Origin: Symbiodinium natans
Lineage: Eukaryota; Sar; Dinophyceae; Suessiales; Symbiodiniaceae
Reading direction: 5' to 3'
Assembly (NCBI GenBank): GCA_905221605.1
Contig: CAJNDS010000890.1
Span: forward strand, 1,297,357-1,361,356
DNA: 64,000 nt
Shown here: piece after piece, positions 18,950-29,620 of the stretch
How the letters are laid out: each line of letters opens with the position of its first letter
Position numbering within the stretch: position 1 is the stretch's first letter
The notes under the pieces: generated by a model
Database searches by the model: none
What the model was told of the DNA's origin: nothing
The model's input: only the letters and a program-made list of their open reading frames with translations
Position numbers and translations under genes: made by a program

Positions 18950-19390
18950 TGTAAGGTTTTTTAAGGTTCCCCAACAAAAACCTTTGCAGGACTAATTTCT
19001 GGGTTTACGGGTATTGACGAGGTTTCCCACAAACCCCCGTGGGTAGCATGGATAAGAAATCCAGAATTGCTACTATTCATAAAAATCCCAAGAGGACGCC
19101 ATGTTTGGTCAAGCCGTCGGGAGCCGTAAGGGTTTTTTAGCTTGGGAATGGGGCTAAACTCCCTACCACACCCCTTACCACCCCCTACCACCCCCTACCA
19201 CCCCCTACCACCCCCTACCACCCCTACCACCCCCTACTACGCCCAATCTAACGGAGGGGTGGTGGGGGCTCTAGCGGGTGGCAGTCGAGGGTTTAAATAC
19301 ACGGATTTCAACAGTACTTTACTACTACCTCGTGGCTGGAAAACCGTCACTTTTTAGGGTTTCGGCTTTGGGTTTAGGGTTCAGGGCTTT
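18950..19390. other. Spacer with (CTACCACCCC)n
   Basis: About 440 bp nearly free of heptamers. CTACCACCCC repeats at 19160-19236. Overlapping short frames are not supported as genes. Confidence 0.7.
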
Positions 19391-20260
19391 CGGTTCAGAG
19401 TTTACATTTTAAGCCAGAACGCGCTGGATTTGAAAAAACTCCTACGACTCAATGCTAAACGGGTTTGGTTTCGGGGATGGTTTTTCGGGTCAAAACAGCG
19501 TCTTGCCCCTGCCACTGTTCCTCCTTGTTCGCGGTGCATGTTGGAAACATGGGCCTGCGTGAGGTTTTCGAGACATTGTCAACATGTCCGCTGTTCGCTT
19601 TGTGTGTTGTCACACGTTCCGATTTCAGTGTTTCCAATTACCAAGCGGGATGGCCCGCTTGGTGCATGGTTTTCGTGTGTGTCTTGTGCAACGTCACGAA
19701 ATGCGTGGCCTGCGTGGTAGAATCGAGACATGTTTCGTGGCCTTCCTGTGTTACCGACACACGGTGCGACATGCGTTATTGTTTTTCGTTTTCCTGGGTG
19801 GAGTTGCTGGGGGTCTGAGTGGGTTTGTTCGGGGGGGGTGGGGGAAGCACGAATCTGTGAGTAGGGGTTGCTTCCGGATGCTAAAGGGTGTCAACCTCTA
19901 GAAAAAAATCGGTTTCTAGCCTTGCCTCTGCAGCGCACAGTGTATGCTGTTGTGTTTGGCTTTCAGCCAATCAGGAACAGCATCATAGCAAAACGTGCTG
20001 CTGTCGAAACTGGAGTGTTTGAGTTCGGGCTTTCACGATTCTCCGCTTAGGGTCTACAGTGGGTGCTTCATGGTGTTGATTCGGGGCTTGGGCTTCCTCG
20101 AAAGACAAAGGATTCTGCGAAATTACACAACCCCAACCTTTCACACCAAAAAACACTCACATTAACTATTTTTTTCCGGCCTCAAAACCCTGTAACTTAC
20201 AATGTAAGCCCACCCCCGTAACTGAACCCGTCGGGCTAAACCATGACACCTCACAAAACC
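19391..20260. other. Telomere-free island 2 (about 870 bp)
   Basis: The composition differs from surrounding DNA: GT-rich in the first 400 bp with frequent CGTG/GTGT words. Three plus-strand frames overlap (19430-19720, 19465-19818, 19584-19901), the longest 117 codons and Cys-rich. None has a recognisable domain, and overlap in all three frames indicates stop-poor DNA. A diverged gene or pseudogene exon cannot be excluded. Confidence 0.45.
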
Positions 20261-20479
20261 CTCAACCCTGAACCCGCGCAGCGCTGCTTCGGGTCCTGCC
20301 AGTGGGGGTTTAAGGGTTTAAGGACTTAGGCTCTCAAACGCAAAACAACCCCTGAAACCAAACCCCTAAGCCCCCCAAGCCTTGGATAACCTCCTGAACC
20401 CCGAAACCTCTTATAAACCTCAAAAAAACTCGCAAACCTAACTCCTAAACCCCAAAATCTTGAACTACTTAGCCATAAA

Positions 20480-20700
20480 CGCGACACTCCGAACCCTAAA
20501 CCCTAAACACCGCTGAATCATTGAAACCCTCGGACCCCTGCAGCCCGACTGCCACGGAACGGCGTTGCCAACCCTTCGGCTTCCGCGAATAGGCCCTGCG
20601 TCATCAGGTGGAGGATTTAGGGTTTAGGGTTTAGGGTTTAGGGTTTAGGGTTTAGGGTTTGGGGTTTGAGGTTTGGGGCTTGGGGTTTGGCGGGAGCTGG
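20480..20700 (+). repeat. Spacer and G-strand tract
   Basis: G-strand heptamers at 20617-20690, ending in TTTGGGG variants. The spacer upstream has no gene. Confidence 0.92.
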
Positions 20701-20722
20701 AGGCTCCGAAATCTATTCAGGA

Positions 20723-20965
20723 GTGTGAGGAGGGACCCCTTTAAGGGATTTAGGGTTTAGGGTTTAGGGTTTAGGGTTTAGGGTTTAGGGTTTAGGGTTT
20801 AGGGTTTAGGGTTTAGGGTTTAGGGTTCAGGGGTATGAGGAGGGCCGCCTGGAAGGGACCCTTAATCTTTTTCCCCGAAATCAACTCTGGATATACCTCA
20901 TATAGTCCCTATATACCTAAGTAGCCCCGAAATAACCCCTAAGGCCCCTTATAAGGGTCCCTCCT
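20723..20965. mobile_element. Family-F element with duplicated end around a telomeric tract (F3)
   Basis: The first 26 bp of the element, GTATGAGGAGGG...GAAGGGA (20833-20858), recur at 20723-20748 with 21 of 26 matches. G-strand telomeric units (20749-20830) lie between the two. The rest runs TCAT..TATAGTCCC, ACCTAAGTAGCCCC, CCTTATAAGGGTCCCTCC, the reverse of F1. Confidence 0.83.
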
Positions 20966-21059
20966 GTAGTCCGCTTGAACCCCTCTATACTACCCCCAAA
21001 CCCCCCTAGGTTCCCCCCGATGATTCAGGCTATTTCGGGATAATTCACCCTTGTCAAGG

Positions 21060-21580
21060 TTATGGGAACTTAGGGGGGTAGTATAGGGGGCAGTAGGGAA
21101 ACCCTAAACCCTCAACCCTCAACCCTCCCTAAACCCTAAACCCTAAACCCTAAACCCCAAACCCTAAACCCTAAACCCTAAACCCCTAAACCCTAAACCC
21201 TGAACCCTAAGCCCTAATTTCGGAAACTCCCATTTAGGGCCGGCCTTGAGCTGCTAGCAGGCTGCATCTTGGCGACAAGGCGCGAGAGGGACTTACTGCC
21301 CTCCGCTCTCGACTCGTGCTCGAACGCAGCAATAAACCCTCAACCCTAAAACCCTAAACCCTAAACCCTAAACCCTATATCCACAAGCCCGGAAACCCTG
21401 AGCACTTTTAGCTGCGGGACGAGGCAGAGGCTTTCCCACGAAGCAAGGGCCCCTAACTAAAGGCCGCCCCGAAAACCCTAACCGTAAACCCTAAACCCTA
21501 AACCCTAAAGCCCTAAAACCCTAAACCCAAAACCTTAAACCCTAAAGCCTAAACTTTACCACATGCCATGCTCCACGTTC
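21060..21580 (-). repeat. C-strand telomeric tracts
   Basis: Tracts at 21098-21215, 21340-21378 and 21476-21556, with CCCTCAA, CCCCTAAA and CCCTAAAA variants. Spacers carry nothing recognisable. Confidence 0.93.
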
Positions 21581-21619
21581 TCCATCCCAAGGTCAAAGCC
21601 GCCCTAGAAGCCCTGCAAA

Positions 21620-21745
21620 AGCTCTAGGGTTTCGCGTTTCGGGTTTAGGGTTTCAGGGTTTCAGGGCTTCGGGTTTAGGGTTCAGGGTTTAAGGTTTAGG
21701 ATTTAGGGTTTCCAGGTTTCAGTTTCAGGGTTTAGAGTTTATGTA
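21620..21745 (+). repeat. Degenerate G-strand tract
   Basis: TTTCAGGG and TTCGGGTTTAGGG variants. More decayed than most tracts in this half of the window. Confidence 0.88.
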
Positions 21746-21818
21746 GGGAAATTTTGCCCGCGAGAAGAACAGAATGGCCGTTCATTATGACATACCTTCT
21801 CCCAATCGGTCCACTTAC

Positions 21819-21918
21819 CCTGAGTACCTCGTGATCATGTACTTGGGCCCTACAGTTCCTCAACAGGAGGTACTTTAAGGCCCAAGCATTCCCCATTTAG
21901 GTACATGGACCCTTAGGG
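21819..21918. mobile_element. Family-A-related foldback (A4)
   Basis: GTACTTGGGCCCTA, AGGAGGTACTTTAAGGCCCA and terminal AGGTACATGGACCCTTAGGG. Matches A3 over most of its length. Confidence 0.72.
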
Positions 21919-22082
21919 TCACAGTACTACTTTGGAATCAAGCACCAAAAGCCATACCACACAAGGCCTTTTGGGAACCAAACTCTAGATCTGAAAGATA
22001 AGTGGATCCTCTGGGTATACCGCAAGCCCTAAACGCGGGAACTCCGAAATCTTGATCAGATGTCCTGCATCCCATGCTCTCC

Positions 22083-22254
22083 AAGTAAAGAGCTTAGGGT
22101 TTAGGGCTTAGGATTCAGGGTTTTTAAATAAAGAGCTTAGGGTTTAGGGCTTAGGATTCAGGGTTTTTAAGTAAAGAGCTTAGGGTTTAGGGCTTGGGAT
22201 TCAGGGTTTTTAAAGAAAGAGCTTAGGGTTTAGGGCTTAGGATTCCGGGTTGTT
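22083..22254 (+). repeat. 43-bp telomere-derived minisatellite, 4 copies
   Basis: Four tandem 43-bp units: AAGTAAAGAGC, two TTTAGGGC-like heptamers, TTAGGATTCAGGG, TTTTT. Copies differ at one to three bases. This is a higher-order repeat that has captured degenerate telomeric units. Confidence 0.95.
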
Positions 22255-22336
22255 GGGGAGCTCATAAGCTTGAGGCAATGTGGGGTTGGGGTTTAATTCA
22301 GCCCTCTGCTATGACAGGTTCTACCCGCCAGGCCAG

Positions 22337-23075
22337 CCCTAAACCCTAAAACCTAAACCCTAAATCCCGCACCCTGAACCCTATACCGCCTATTCCCTAA
22401 ACCCACTAGCAGTAGTAGGCATTTGGGGAGCCTCCTAAGGGTGTAGTGGCTTGGTGCTTACGCTCCCGAAACAGCTTTGCACGTCGTCCTTGATCTCCAC
22501 GACCAGCCGCCGACTGCGGGAACAAGGGTTTTAGGGTTTGGGGTATGGGTGTAGGGTTTACGGTTTAGGGGGTTGGGGTGAGGGTCTAGCCCTAAACCCT
22601 AAAGTTCAGGGTTAGGATCAAGGGTTAGGGGTTAGGGTTCAGGGTTCAGGGTTTAGGGTTTAGGGTTTCGGATTTTGGATTTTCTGGGTATAGGCTGGCC
22701 AGGTCCAAAGTTGATGGACAGCTTCTTCGGCCACGAGCCTGGTTTACTGAGCTTAAGACCCAGAACACCTGAGCCCCAATCCCTTCAGCCCCAAGACCCG
22801 GAATTACACCTAGACCCTAAACCCTAATTCAACCCTAAACCCTAAACCTTAAACCATCTTAAACCCTAAACCCTAAACCTTAAACCCTAATCCTAAACCC
22901 TTTCAGCCCACATCCCCAAACAAAGCCCCCTCAACCCCCTAAACCCTAGACCCCAAACCCTACACCCTACACGCTAAACCCTAAACCCCAAACCCTGAAC
23001 CCTGAACCCTAAACCCTAAACCCTAAACCCTAAACCCAAAAACCCTAAACCCGAAACCCTAAACCCTAAACCCTT
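22337..23075. repeat. Telomeric mosaic 22.3-23.1 kb
   Basis: C-strand at 22337-22395, G-strand at 22525-22590, and C-strand at 22592-22608 directly followed by G-strand at 22610-22680. C-strand at 22815-23070, long and degenerate. Confidence 0.92.
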
Positions 23076-23167
23076 TCCCGGGGTGGGGCACTTCTGATGG
23101 GACAGCAAGGCGGTGCGCTCGCTTTGGAGAGACTTGGCCAGGTCGTTGATGTGCAGCCTGCACTGCT

Positions 23168-23422
23168 GTTTAGGGTTTAGGGTTTAGGGTTTAGGGTTTA
23201 GGGTTTAGGGTTTAGGGTTTAGGGTTTAGGGTTTAGGGTTTAGGGTTTAGGGTTTAGGGTTTAGGGCTTAGGGCTTAGGGCTTTAGGACTACCGGTGCCC
23301 GAAGGCAGTCGCAGAGGGATTGGTAAATCAATTCCCACAGCGGTCACAAAGTCCCCCGCATTTCATTCTTGGCCAGGACTTCTAGGGTTTAGGGTTTAGG
23401 GTTTAGGGTTTAGGGTTTAGGA
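23168..23422 (+). repeat. G-strand tracts
   Basis: 23168-23285 is almost pure (17 units). 23383-23422 is short. Both end in TTTAGGACTA and are then followed by different spacers. Confidence 0.97.
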
Positions 23423-24030
23423 CTAAATCATGGGCCACACCCATGCTGTATAGGGCCGCTGGAAGCATGGCCCCTACTGCCACTGAGCGGTGCCGGTTGC
23501 GATTACAGCACACCAGCACGGCCAACTTCCAACTCTTGTGCCTGCCACGGTCCAAGGTGGCAGGTTGCCAGGCAAAGTTGACGCTACCTAAACCCTAAAC
23601 CCTAAACCCTAAACCCTAAACCCTGAACCCTGAACCCTGAACCCTGAACCCTAAACCCTAAACCCAAAAGCACATGCTGCACGCATGGGTGGAAGACCAC
23701 CATAGAGCTTGCTGGCTGCTCCACGAATGCCAGCAGAGCGAAGCGCGTTGCTTGCTGGTTTCCCTGAGCTGCGAAGGCGGGGTTTAGGGTTTAGGGTTTA
23801 GGGTTTTGGGTTTAGGGTTTAGGGATTAGGGTTTAGGGTTTAGGGTTTAGGGTTCAGGGTTCAGGGTTTAGGGTTTAGGGTTTAGGGTTTAGGGTTTAGG
23901 GTTTGGGGTTTAGGCTTTAGGCTTTAGGGTTTAGGTAGGGTTTAGGGTTCATCCTGCGATCTTCCGGATGAAGGTGAACGAATCCAAACCCTGCTAGCAA
24001 GGTTCTCTCCAAGCCTACTATGGTACCTGC
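23423..24030. repeat. Spacers with C-strand then G-strand tract
   Basis: C-strand at 23588-23667 (four CCCTGAA units in a row). G-strand at 23780-23950 starting from GAAGGCGGGG. The spacers 23423-23585 and 23670-23775 are GC-rich without recognisable genes. Confidence 0.93.
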
Positions 24031-24036
24031 GAAGGA

Positions 24037-24510
24037 AGCCCCTAAACCCTGAACCCTAAACCATAAACCCCAAACACTAAACCCTAAAATCTCCAAACAC
24101 TGAACTCACTGAACCCAAAAACCTAACACCCAAAACCCTAAACCCTCAACCCTAAACCCCAAGCCCGAAACCCTAACCCTGAACGCTGAACCCTGAACCC
24201 TAAAACAGCGCACCCCGTGGTACAGGGTCCAGGGCCTCCCCCCTTTTCAAGCCCTCCCCCCACAGCCTGTGGACTATGGGTCTCTGGTCTCCAGTGCGAG
24301 TTGGGTTAAGGTTTAGGGTTTAGGCTTAGGGTTTAGGGTTTAGGGTTTAGGGTTTAGGGTTTAGGGTTTAGGGTTTAGGGTTTAGGGTTTAGGGTTTAGG
24401 GTTTAGGGTTCAGGGTTCAGGGTCTAGGGTGTAGGGTTTGGGGTTTGGGGTTTAGGGTTTAGGGCTCAGGGTTTACAGTTTAGAGTTGAGGGTTGAGAGT
24501 TTAGGGGTTT
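24037..24510. repeat. C-strand tract then G-strand tract
   Basis: 24037-24205 is a degenerate C-strand tract. 24305-24510 is G-strand, pure at the left and increasingly variant (TTTGGGG, TCTAGGG, GAGGG) to the right. Confidence 0.94.
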
Positions 24511-24689
24511 TGGGTATAGGGCTTAGGATTTGGAGTTTTTGACGACAGCCCTTAAACCCACAATGCCATGGATTGGAGAGGGCGCTAAAAGTCTTGGAGA
24601 TCAGGGCCTGAACGGTAGGTTGGCCAGCATGGTCACGTTGACGACCTGTGCGGGTGCCATCGTTGAGGATTTAGGGTTTAGTACTGTGT

Positions 24690-25000
24690 TGTGGCGGACC
24701 CTAAACCCTAAACCCTAAACCCTAAACCCTAAACCCTAAACCCTAAAACCTTAACATGTCCAATGTTAGGCGCTACAGTAAGGCTTTCGGAAGCCATCGG
24801 TGGGCTCGTGGGACTCTTGTGGGCTTCTCTATGGGTTTCGGGTTTAGGGTTGAGGGTTGGGGGATTCGGGTTTCGGGTTTAGGGTTAAGGGTTTAGGGTT
24901 CAGGGCTTGGGGATTCGGGTATAGGTCCAGGCTCAGGCGAGGAGAATGATACTTAAGGTCTAGGGTTGGGTTTGGAAATTTAAGTCTCTACGGTCTAAGG
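24690..25000. repeat. C-strand tract, spacer, degenerate G-strand
   Basis: C-strand 24697-24750, G-strand 24835-24930. A 62-codon frame at 24530-24718 includes repeat sequence and is not supported. Confidence 0.9.
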
Positions 25001-25099
25001 CTTCGGTTAGCAGCTTGGAGGTTTTGGGCGTGGCAGGGGGGTATGACTCCCTTCTCAGCCACGACGAGCTTCATCCCAGCCAAACATCCCAGAAAAAAT

Positions 25100-25246
25100 C
25101 GGTATGTATGTATGTATGTACGTATGTATGTATGTATGTGTGTATGTGTGTGTGTGTATGTGTGTATGTGTGTATGTGTGTATGTGTGTATGTGTGTATG
25201 TGTGTATGTGTGTATGTGTGTATGTGTGTATGTGTGTATGTGTGTA
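25100..25246 (+). repeat. (TATG)n / (TGTATGTG)n microsatellite
   Basis: (TATG)n at 25100-25138 passing into TGTGTATG octamers to 25246. Poly-Cys-Val/Met-Tyr frames are repeat translations. Confidence 0.98.
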
Positions 25247-25417
25247 GGTCCTACACCGTAAACCTTATATAAACCCTTTACTTTTAAGCACCCTAGCCTT
25301 AAACCCGTTTAAGGGCGCGCGCAAGCCACAGAAGCACTAGAAGGTAACGAAAGGCCAGCAGCTGAATCAAACCAAATCCAAAACCCTCAAAAAGCCCCAA
25401 AGCCTAACCTTAAACTG

Positions 25418-25550
25418 GTGCTCTTGGGGCTACTGTGGTCCCCCTTAACTGGGTTATACCCCTATAAAACCCGAGGGCCCATACTGCAGAACCTGTAAAG
25501 AAGGGAGGGGGTCATATTAAGGGCCCATCTAGCCTCCCTTAGAAGAGCAC
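25418..25550. mobile_element. Foldback family-H element (H1)
   Basis: Termini GTGCTCTTGGGGCTA and TAGCCTCCCTTAGAAGAGCAC. The interior has GAGGGCCCATACTGCAGAAC and TAAAGAAGG. Related, less complete copies at about 38.87 and 40.05 kb. Confidence 0.78.
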
Positions 25551-25909
25551 TAAACCGCAGAAAACCCTAAACCCCAGAAGCCCTAAGCTGTCCAGTGCCC
25601 TGGCCCAAGAAGCGTAAGACCTCAGTTTATCTTGTTTGTGTCGGGTTTAGGGTTTAGGGTTAGGGTTTAGAGCTACTCTTGAAAACGTTCAAAGTGCCTG
25701 CTGGACTACTAGGGGTTTCTTGAGGTTTCGGCGATACCCTAAACCCAAATAATGAGTCACCAGTTACGTGATGGGGAAGGATGGAACTAAGTATCTTAGA
25801 TACCATTTATAGCTCTTGACAGGGCCAAAAACAGGTCCTCACTAACTTCACCCCCACCAACAACCAACAACCAGCAACCCGAAACCCTAAACCCTAAACC
25901 CTAATCCGT

Positions 25910-26007
25910 GGGATGTTCCCCCTTACACAAACAGTCCTTAACAGGGATGCTAGTCGGGCGTACCATAACCCCAAAAAAAGGACTGTTAGTATAAGGGGGA
26001 ACATCCC
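25910..26007. mobile_element. Intact foldback family-C element (C3)
   Basis: GGGATGTTCCCCCTTACAC and TAGTATAAGGGGGAACATCCC form the termini, and AACAGTCCTTA pairs with GGACTGTTAG further in. The reference for C2. Confidence 0.9.
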
Positions 26008-26366
26008 AACTAAACCCTAAACCCTAAACCCCAAAACCTAAACCCTAAACCCTACACCCGAAAATCCTAAACCCTAAACCCTAAACCAACCCTAACCCCT
26101 ACAGTAAACCCTAAATCCTGAACCTGTTGCTTCCGGCGCCTTCCAGGATCGGAAGGTCGCCGATGCGCTGTAGTGCCGCTTCACCAGGCCTTGTCTAGGT
26201 TGGCCCCGTACCCCCCCCCCCCCACCCGCCCCCATAAAAAAGAAAAAGAAGCCTTAGGGTTTAGGGTTTAGGGTTTAGGGTTTAGGGTTTAGGGTTTAGG
26301 GTTTAGGGTTTAGGGGTTAGGGTTTAGGGTTTAGGGTTCAGGGTTTAGGGTTTAGGGTCTAGGGCT
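26008..26366. repeat. C-strand then G-strand tracts
   Basis: C-strand at 26010-26120, a C-run/A-rich stretch at 26211-26255, and G-strand at 26256-26366. Confidence 0.94.
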
Positions 26367-26370
26367 ATAA

Positions 26371-26425
26371 TTTGCTTAAGACCCCCAAAAAACTAAAAGC
26401 AATCTTCCTTAGAAGGATCATACAG
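26371..26425 (+). mobile_element. Left half of a family-G element (G2)
   Basis: TTTGCTTAAGACCCCCAAAA and CCTTAGAAGGATCATA match the left half of G3. The right terminus is absent. Confidence 0.6.
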
Positions 26426-26439
26426 CGATGGTAATCCTC

Positions 26440-26750
26440 TCTGCCTTGGGATGGACAGGGCGGGGGAGCCCCCCCCCATCCAAAACCCCCGGCTTGGATG
26501 GAGGGCCACCTTGGCTGGAGGGGGGCGCCTTGGATCCCCGCCTTGGCTGGACAGGGGCCTCCATCCAAAGCCCCGCCTTGGATGGAGGGGTGGCCGGAGG
26601 GGGTGGCCCCCTCATCCAAAGCCCCCCAAACCCCCCACCAGCCAAAGCCCCCCACCTTGGATTGTCCAAAGCCCCCACCTTTAAAAACACAAAGCCCCCA
26701 ATATGGAGGGAAGCCCCCCCCGCCTTAGATGGAGGGGGACCCCGTAGGCT
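26440..26750. repeat. GGATGGAGG/CCTCCATCC interspersed repeat block
   Basis: About ten copies of the word (C)CTTGG(A/C)TGGAGG or its reverse complement in 300 bp, in both orientations. They allow several alternative hairpins. Overlapping frames on both strands (Pro/Gly/Trp-rich, up to 117 codons) reflect lack of stops. Confidence 0.8.
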
Positions 26751-26794
26751 ACCTGAGCATCCGATGAGCGGCTTCTTGTAGTAGCTAGAGGGCT

Positions 26795-27130
26795 AACCCC
26801 AAACCCCGAAACCCGAAACCCTCAGCCCTAAGCCCTAAGCCCTAAGCCCTAAGCCCTAAGCCCTAAGCCCTAAACCCTAAACCCTTAATTAATCCTACCG
26901 ACTGAGGGCCCCCGCGCGCGACCTTCTTGCCGATCAGCCGGGTCTTCGGCCGGGGTTTAGGGTTTAGGGTTTAGGGTTTAGGGTTTAGGGTTTAGGGTTT
27001 AGGGTTTAGGGTTTAGGGTTTAGGGTTTAGGGTTTAGGGTTTAGGGTTTAGGGTTTAGGGTTTAGGGTTTAGGGTTTGCGGTTTGCGGTTTGCGGTTTAG
27101 GGTTTAGGGTTTAGGGTTTAGGGGTTAGGG
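26795..27130. repeat. C-strand (CCCTAAG)n and G-strand tract
   Basis: C-strand at 26795-26885 carries seven CCCTAAG units in a row. G-strand at 26955-27130 starts from CGGCCGGGG and includes three TTTGCGG units. Confidence 0.97.
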
Positions 27131-27460
27131 TCAATGCAAGGGCTTTACAGGGTCTAGGGCTTGGGGTTTAAGAGGTTTAGGACTCAGGGTTTCGGACCCT
27201 AGAGGGGATATGTTGGGGCTTATGGGGGTTTAGGGGGTGTAGGGTTCAGGGTTGAGGGCCCAAAAGGGGATATGTTGGGGCTTAGGAGCTTCAGGGCTTC
27301 GGGAGGTTATGATCATCTTACCGGTTCTTCATGGTTCTTAGCAGGGAAATGGGGAAGCCCCGGCAGAAACAGGATATCCGAATACAGGAGAGAAAGTAAG
27401 GGTTTAGGGTTTAGGGTTTAGGGTTTAGGGTTTAGAGTCAACTAAGGGACCACTTGAATT
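27131..27460 (+). repeat. Degenerate G-strand spacer
   Basis: GATATGTTGGGGCTTA appears twice (27208, 27258). Short tract at 27400-27436. No gene seen. Confidence 0.8.
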
Positions 27461-27493
27461 TTGATGTATGCTTTTGGGTAGCTCGTGCCGCAA

Positions 27494-27640
27494 CTGAGCT
27501 TTTTTGGGGGCGGCGGGGTCTGTCCAAATTTAGACTTCTCTGAGCTTACAAGACGTACAGTATACTAAGGGGCAATTTTTTGTACATTTTAACGAAGTCC
27601 CCTTAAAAACCCCCCAAAAAACTGTTCATTCACCACAGTT
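27494..27640. mobile_element. Possible foldback element
   Basis: ACTGAGCTTTTTTGGGGGCGG on the left faces CCCCCCAAAAAACTGTTCA on the right. The interior is AT-rich (TACAGTATACTAAGGGGC). No second copy seen. Confidence 0.5.
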
Positions 27641-28100
27641 CTTGGCTTAAGGCTGTAGAGGGACTAGGGTCCGTAGAACTTTGAAAATGAGTCCAAATCA
27701 ATCCCCAAGTCCCAGACCCTAAACTGCAAGGAGCTGGCTTGAGGCGGGTTTAGGGTTTAGGGTTTAGGGTTTAGGGTTTAGGGTTTTGGGTTTTGGGTTT
27801 AGGGTCAGGGCTTAGGGGTAGGGTTTGATTAGGGTTTGGGGTTCAGGGTCTGGGTCCCAGGCCCCCCGAATTACCATGTTGGGTGGATATGGGATGCAAC
27901 TAGGCGGTTCTACCCGATTCTACCCCACGAATTCGTCATCTGCAGCGCTTGGCCTTGCGACTAGGCCCGAATTTAACCCGAACCCTGCGCAACTAAACCA
28001 TATACCCTGAACCCTATGTCTCAACCCCTAGCCTAAACCCTGGAATATCAACCGTCTCAGGTTCTAGCTGAAATTGATGTGGGGTTTGGGGGCATGTGAG

Positions 28101-28165
28101 CAGTTCCCAAAATAGGGGTACCCCGCTTTAAAACCCCAAATAGAATAGAATCCCCTTAAAGGGAT
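28101..28165 (+). mobile_element. Family-I element copy 1
   Basis: AGTTCCCAAAATAGGGGTAC, then CCCCAAATAGAATAGAATCC, nearly identical to 47911-47970. Ends in telomeric-like GTGGGGTTTAGG. Confidence 0.75.
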
Positions 28166-28179
28166 GTGGGGTTTAGGAT

Positions 28180-28480
28180 TAGCCCTAAACCCTAAACCCT
28201 AAACCCGAAACCCTGAACCCCAAGCCATCCGAAGCCAAATCGAACCTAAGTTAAAGCCGAATGAAACTCTAAGCCCTAAACCTTAAACCCTAAACCCTAA
28301 ACCCTAAACCCTAAACCCTAAACCCTAAACCCTAAACCCTAAACCCCAACCCTAAACGTCCTCCTCCTCATCGACGTTGGTCCGGAGTGAGATCCGGCCC
28401 CGCCGACCGACCTCGGCCTGATCCGCTGTCACTTCTCAAACCCTAAACCCTAAACCCTAAACCCTAAACCCTAAACCCCT
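28180..28480 (-). repeat. C-strand telomeric tracts
   Basis: 28183-28220, 28272-28358 and 28438-28478. The spacer between is GC-rich without a gene. Confidence 0.95.
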
Positions 28481-28489
28481 GAGGAACTA

Positions 28490-28640
28490 AAGGAGGGACC
28501 CTTTATACAGGACCTTAAGCGGTTCTTTGGGGCTTATTTAGGGGCTATTTAGGAAAAAAAAAAAAAAGGGACTATAGCAGGTATATCTAAGGGTTGTAGA
28601 GGGGAATAAGATGGAGGGTCCCTTCTAGGGGTCCCTCCTT
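28490..28640. mobile_element. Intact foldback family-F element (F1)
   Basis: Termini AGGAACTAAAGGAGGGACC and GGGTCCCTTCTAGGGGTCCC. Interior: TTTGGGGCTTATTTAGGGGC, an A-run at 28554-28567, GGACTATAGCAGGTATAT and AATAAGAT. Non-coding reference copy for F2-F7. Confidence 0.83.
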
Positions 28641-28669
28641 CGACCGCTTAGGGCTCGTACCCCTAAGGC

Positions 28670-29620
28670 AACCCTAAACCCTAAACCCTAAACCCGAAAC
28701 CGGTTCCCCTTAATATGCTCCTAATATGTCTCTGATTTTTTCTTGGGGATCCAAACCCAAGGGGCTATCGGTTTCGGCAAAGGGTTTAGGGTTTGGGGTT
28801 TAGGGTCTAGGGGTTCGGCCTAGCAGGTTTTCAAGGCCCCCGTGAGATTCAAGCTTCTATGGGTCAGTAGGGCAGGGCTCTATTGAGGTTACACGGCCCA
28901 AAGAACTTTCAAAGCAATCCAGCCGGGTGCCCCATAGGCCCTAAACCCTAGCCCTAAACCCTAAACCTGAACCCTAAACCCTAGCCCTAAACCCTAAACA
29001 CAAACACCTAAACCCTAAACCCTGAACGCCCCGAAGCCAAAGACACAGGCGACGCACGGTTTGGAGTTTAGGGTTTAGGGTTTCAGGTTTCAGGTTTAGG
29101 GTTTATAGGGTTTAGGGTTTAGGGTTTGGGAGGGTTTCGGGCTTGGGGTTCGGGATTTGGCTTTGGAGTTTGGGCTCCGACATTTTGGTTTTTTGGAGTA
29201 TATACAAGGGGCGACTACCAAGAACAAAATGCTAAACTCCAAACCTCAAAAACCCAAAGCCGAAACCTTAACACCCCTGAACCCTAAACCCGGACCCCTA
29301 GACCCGAAACCCTACACCCCCAAACCCTAAACCCCACACTCTTCTTGAAACTTTTGGGTTGAACCATAAAGCCTAAACCCTAAACCCTAAACCCTAAACC
29401 CTAATTGGCACTAAAGCCTTGCCTAATTTAATCTCAGTCTTTAGCCTCGCTGGCCCGGTGCCGTCGAACACACTTCCTTTCCTAAACCTCAAATCCTAAA
29501 CCGGAAACCCGAGATCCCGAATCCCTTGTTTGGGCTTTAATTTAGGGGTTTAGGGGTTTAGGGTTTAGGGTTTAGGGTTTAGGGTTTAGGGTTTAGGGTT
29601 TAGGGTTTAGGGTTTAGAAG
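28670..29620. repeat. Telomeric mosaic 28.7-29.6 kb
   Basis: C-strand at 28671-28698, 28938-29025 and 29270-29405. G-strand at 29060-29165 (variants TTTCAGG, TTTATAGGG) and 29540-29617. Nothing recognisable in the spacers. Confidence 0.9.
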
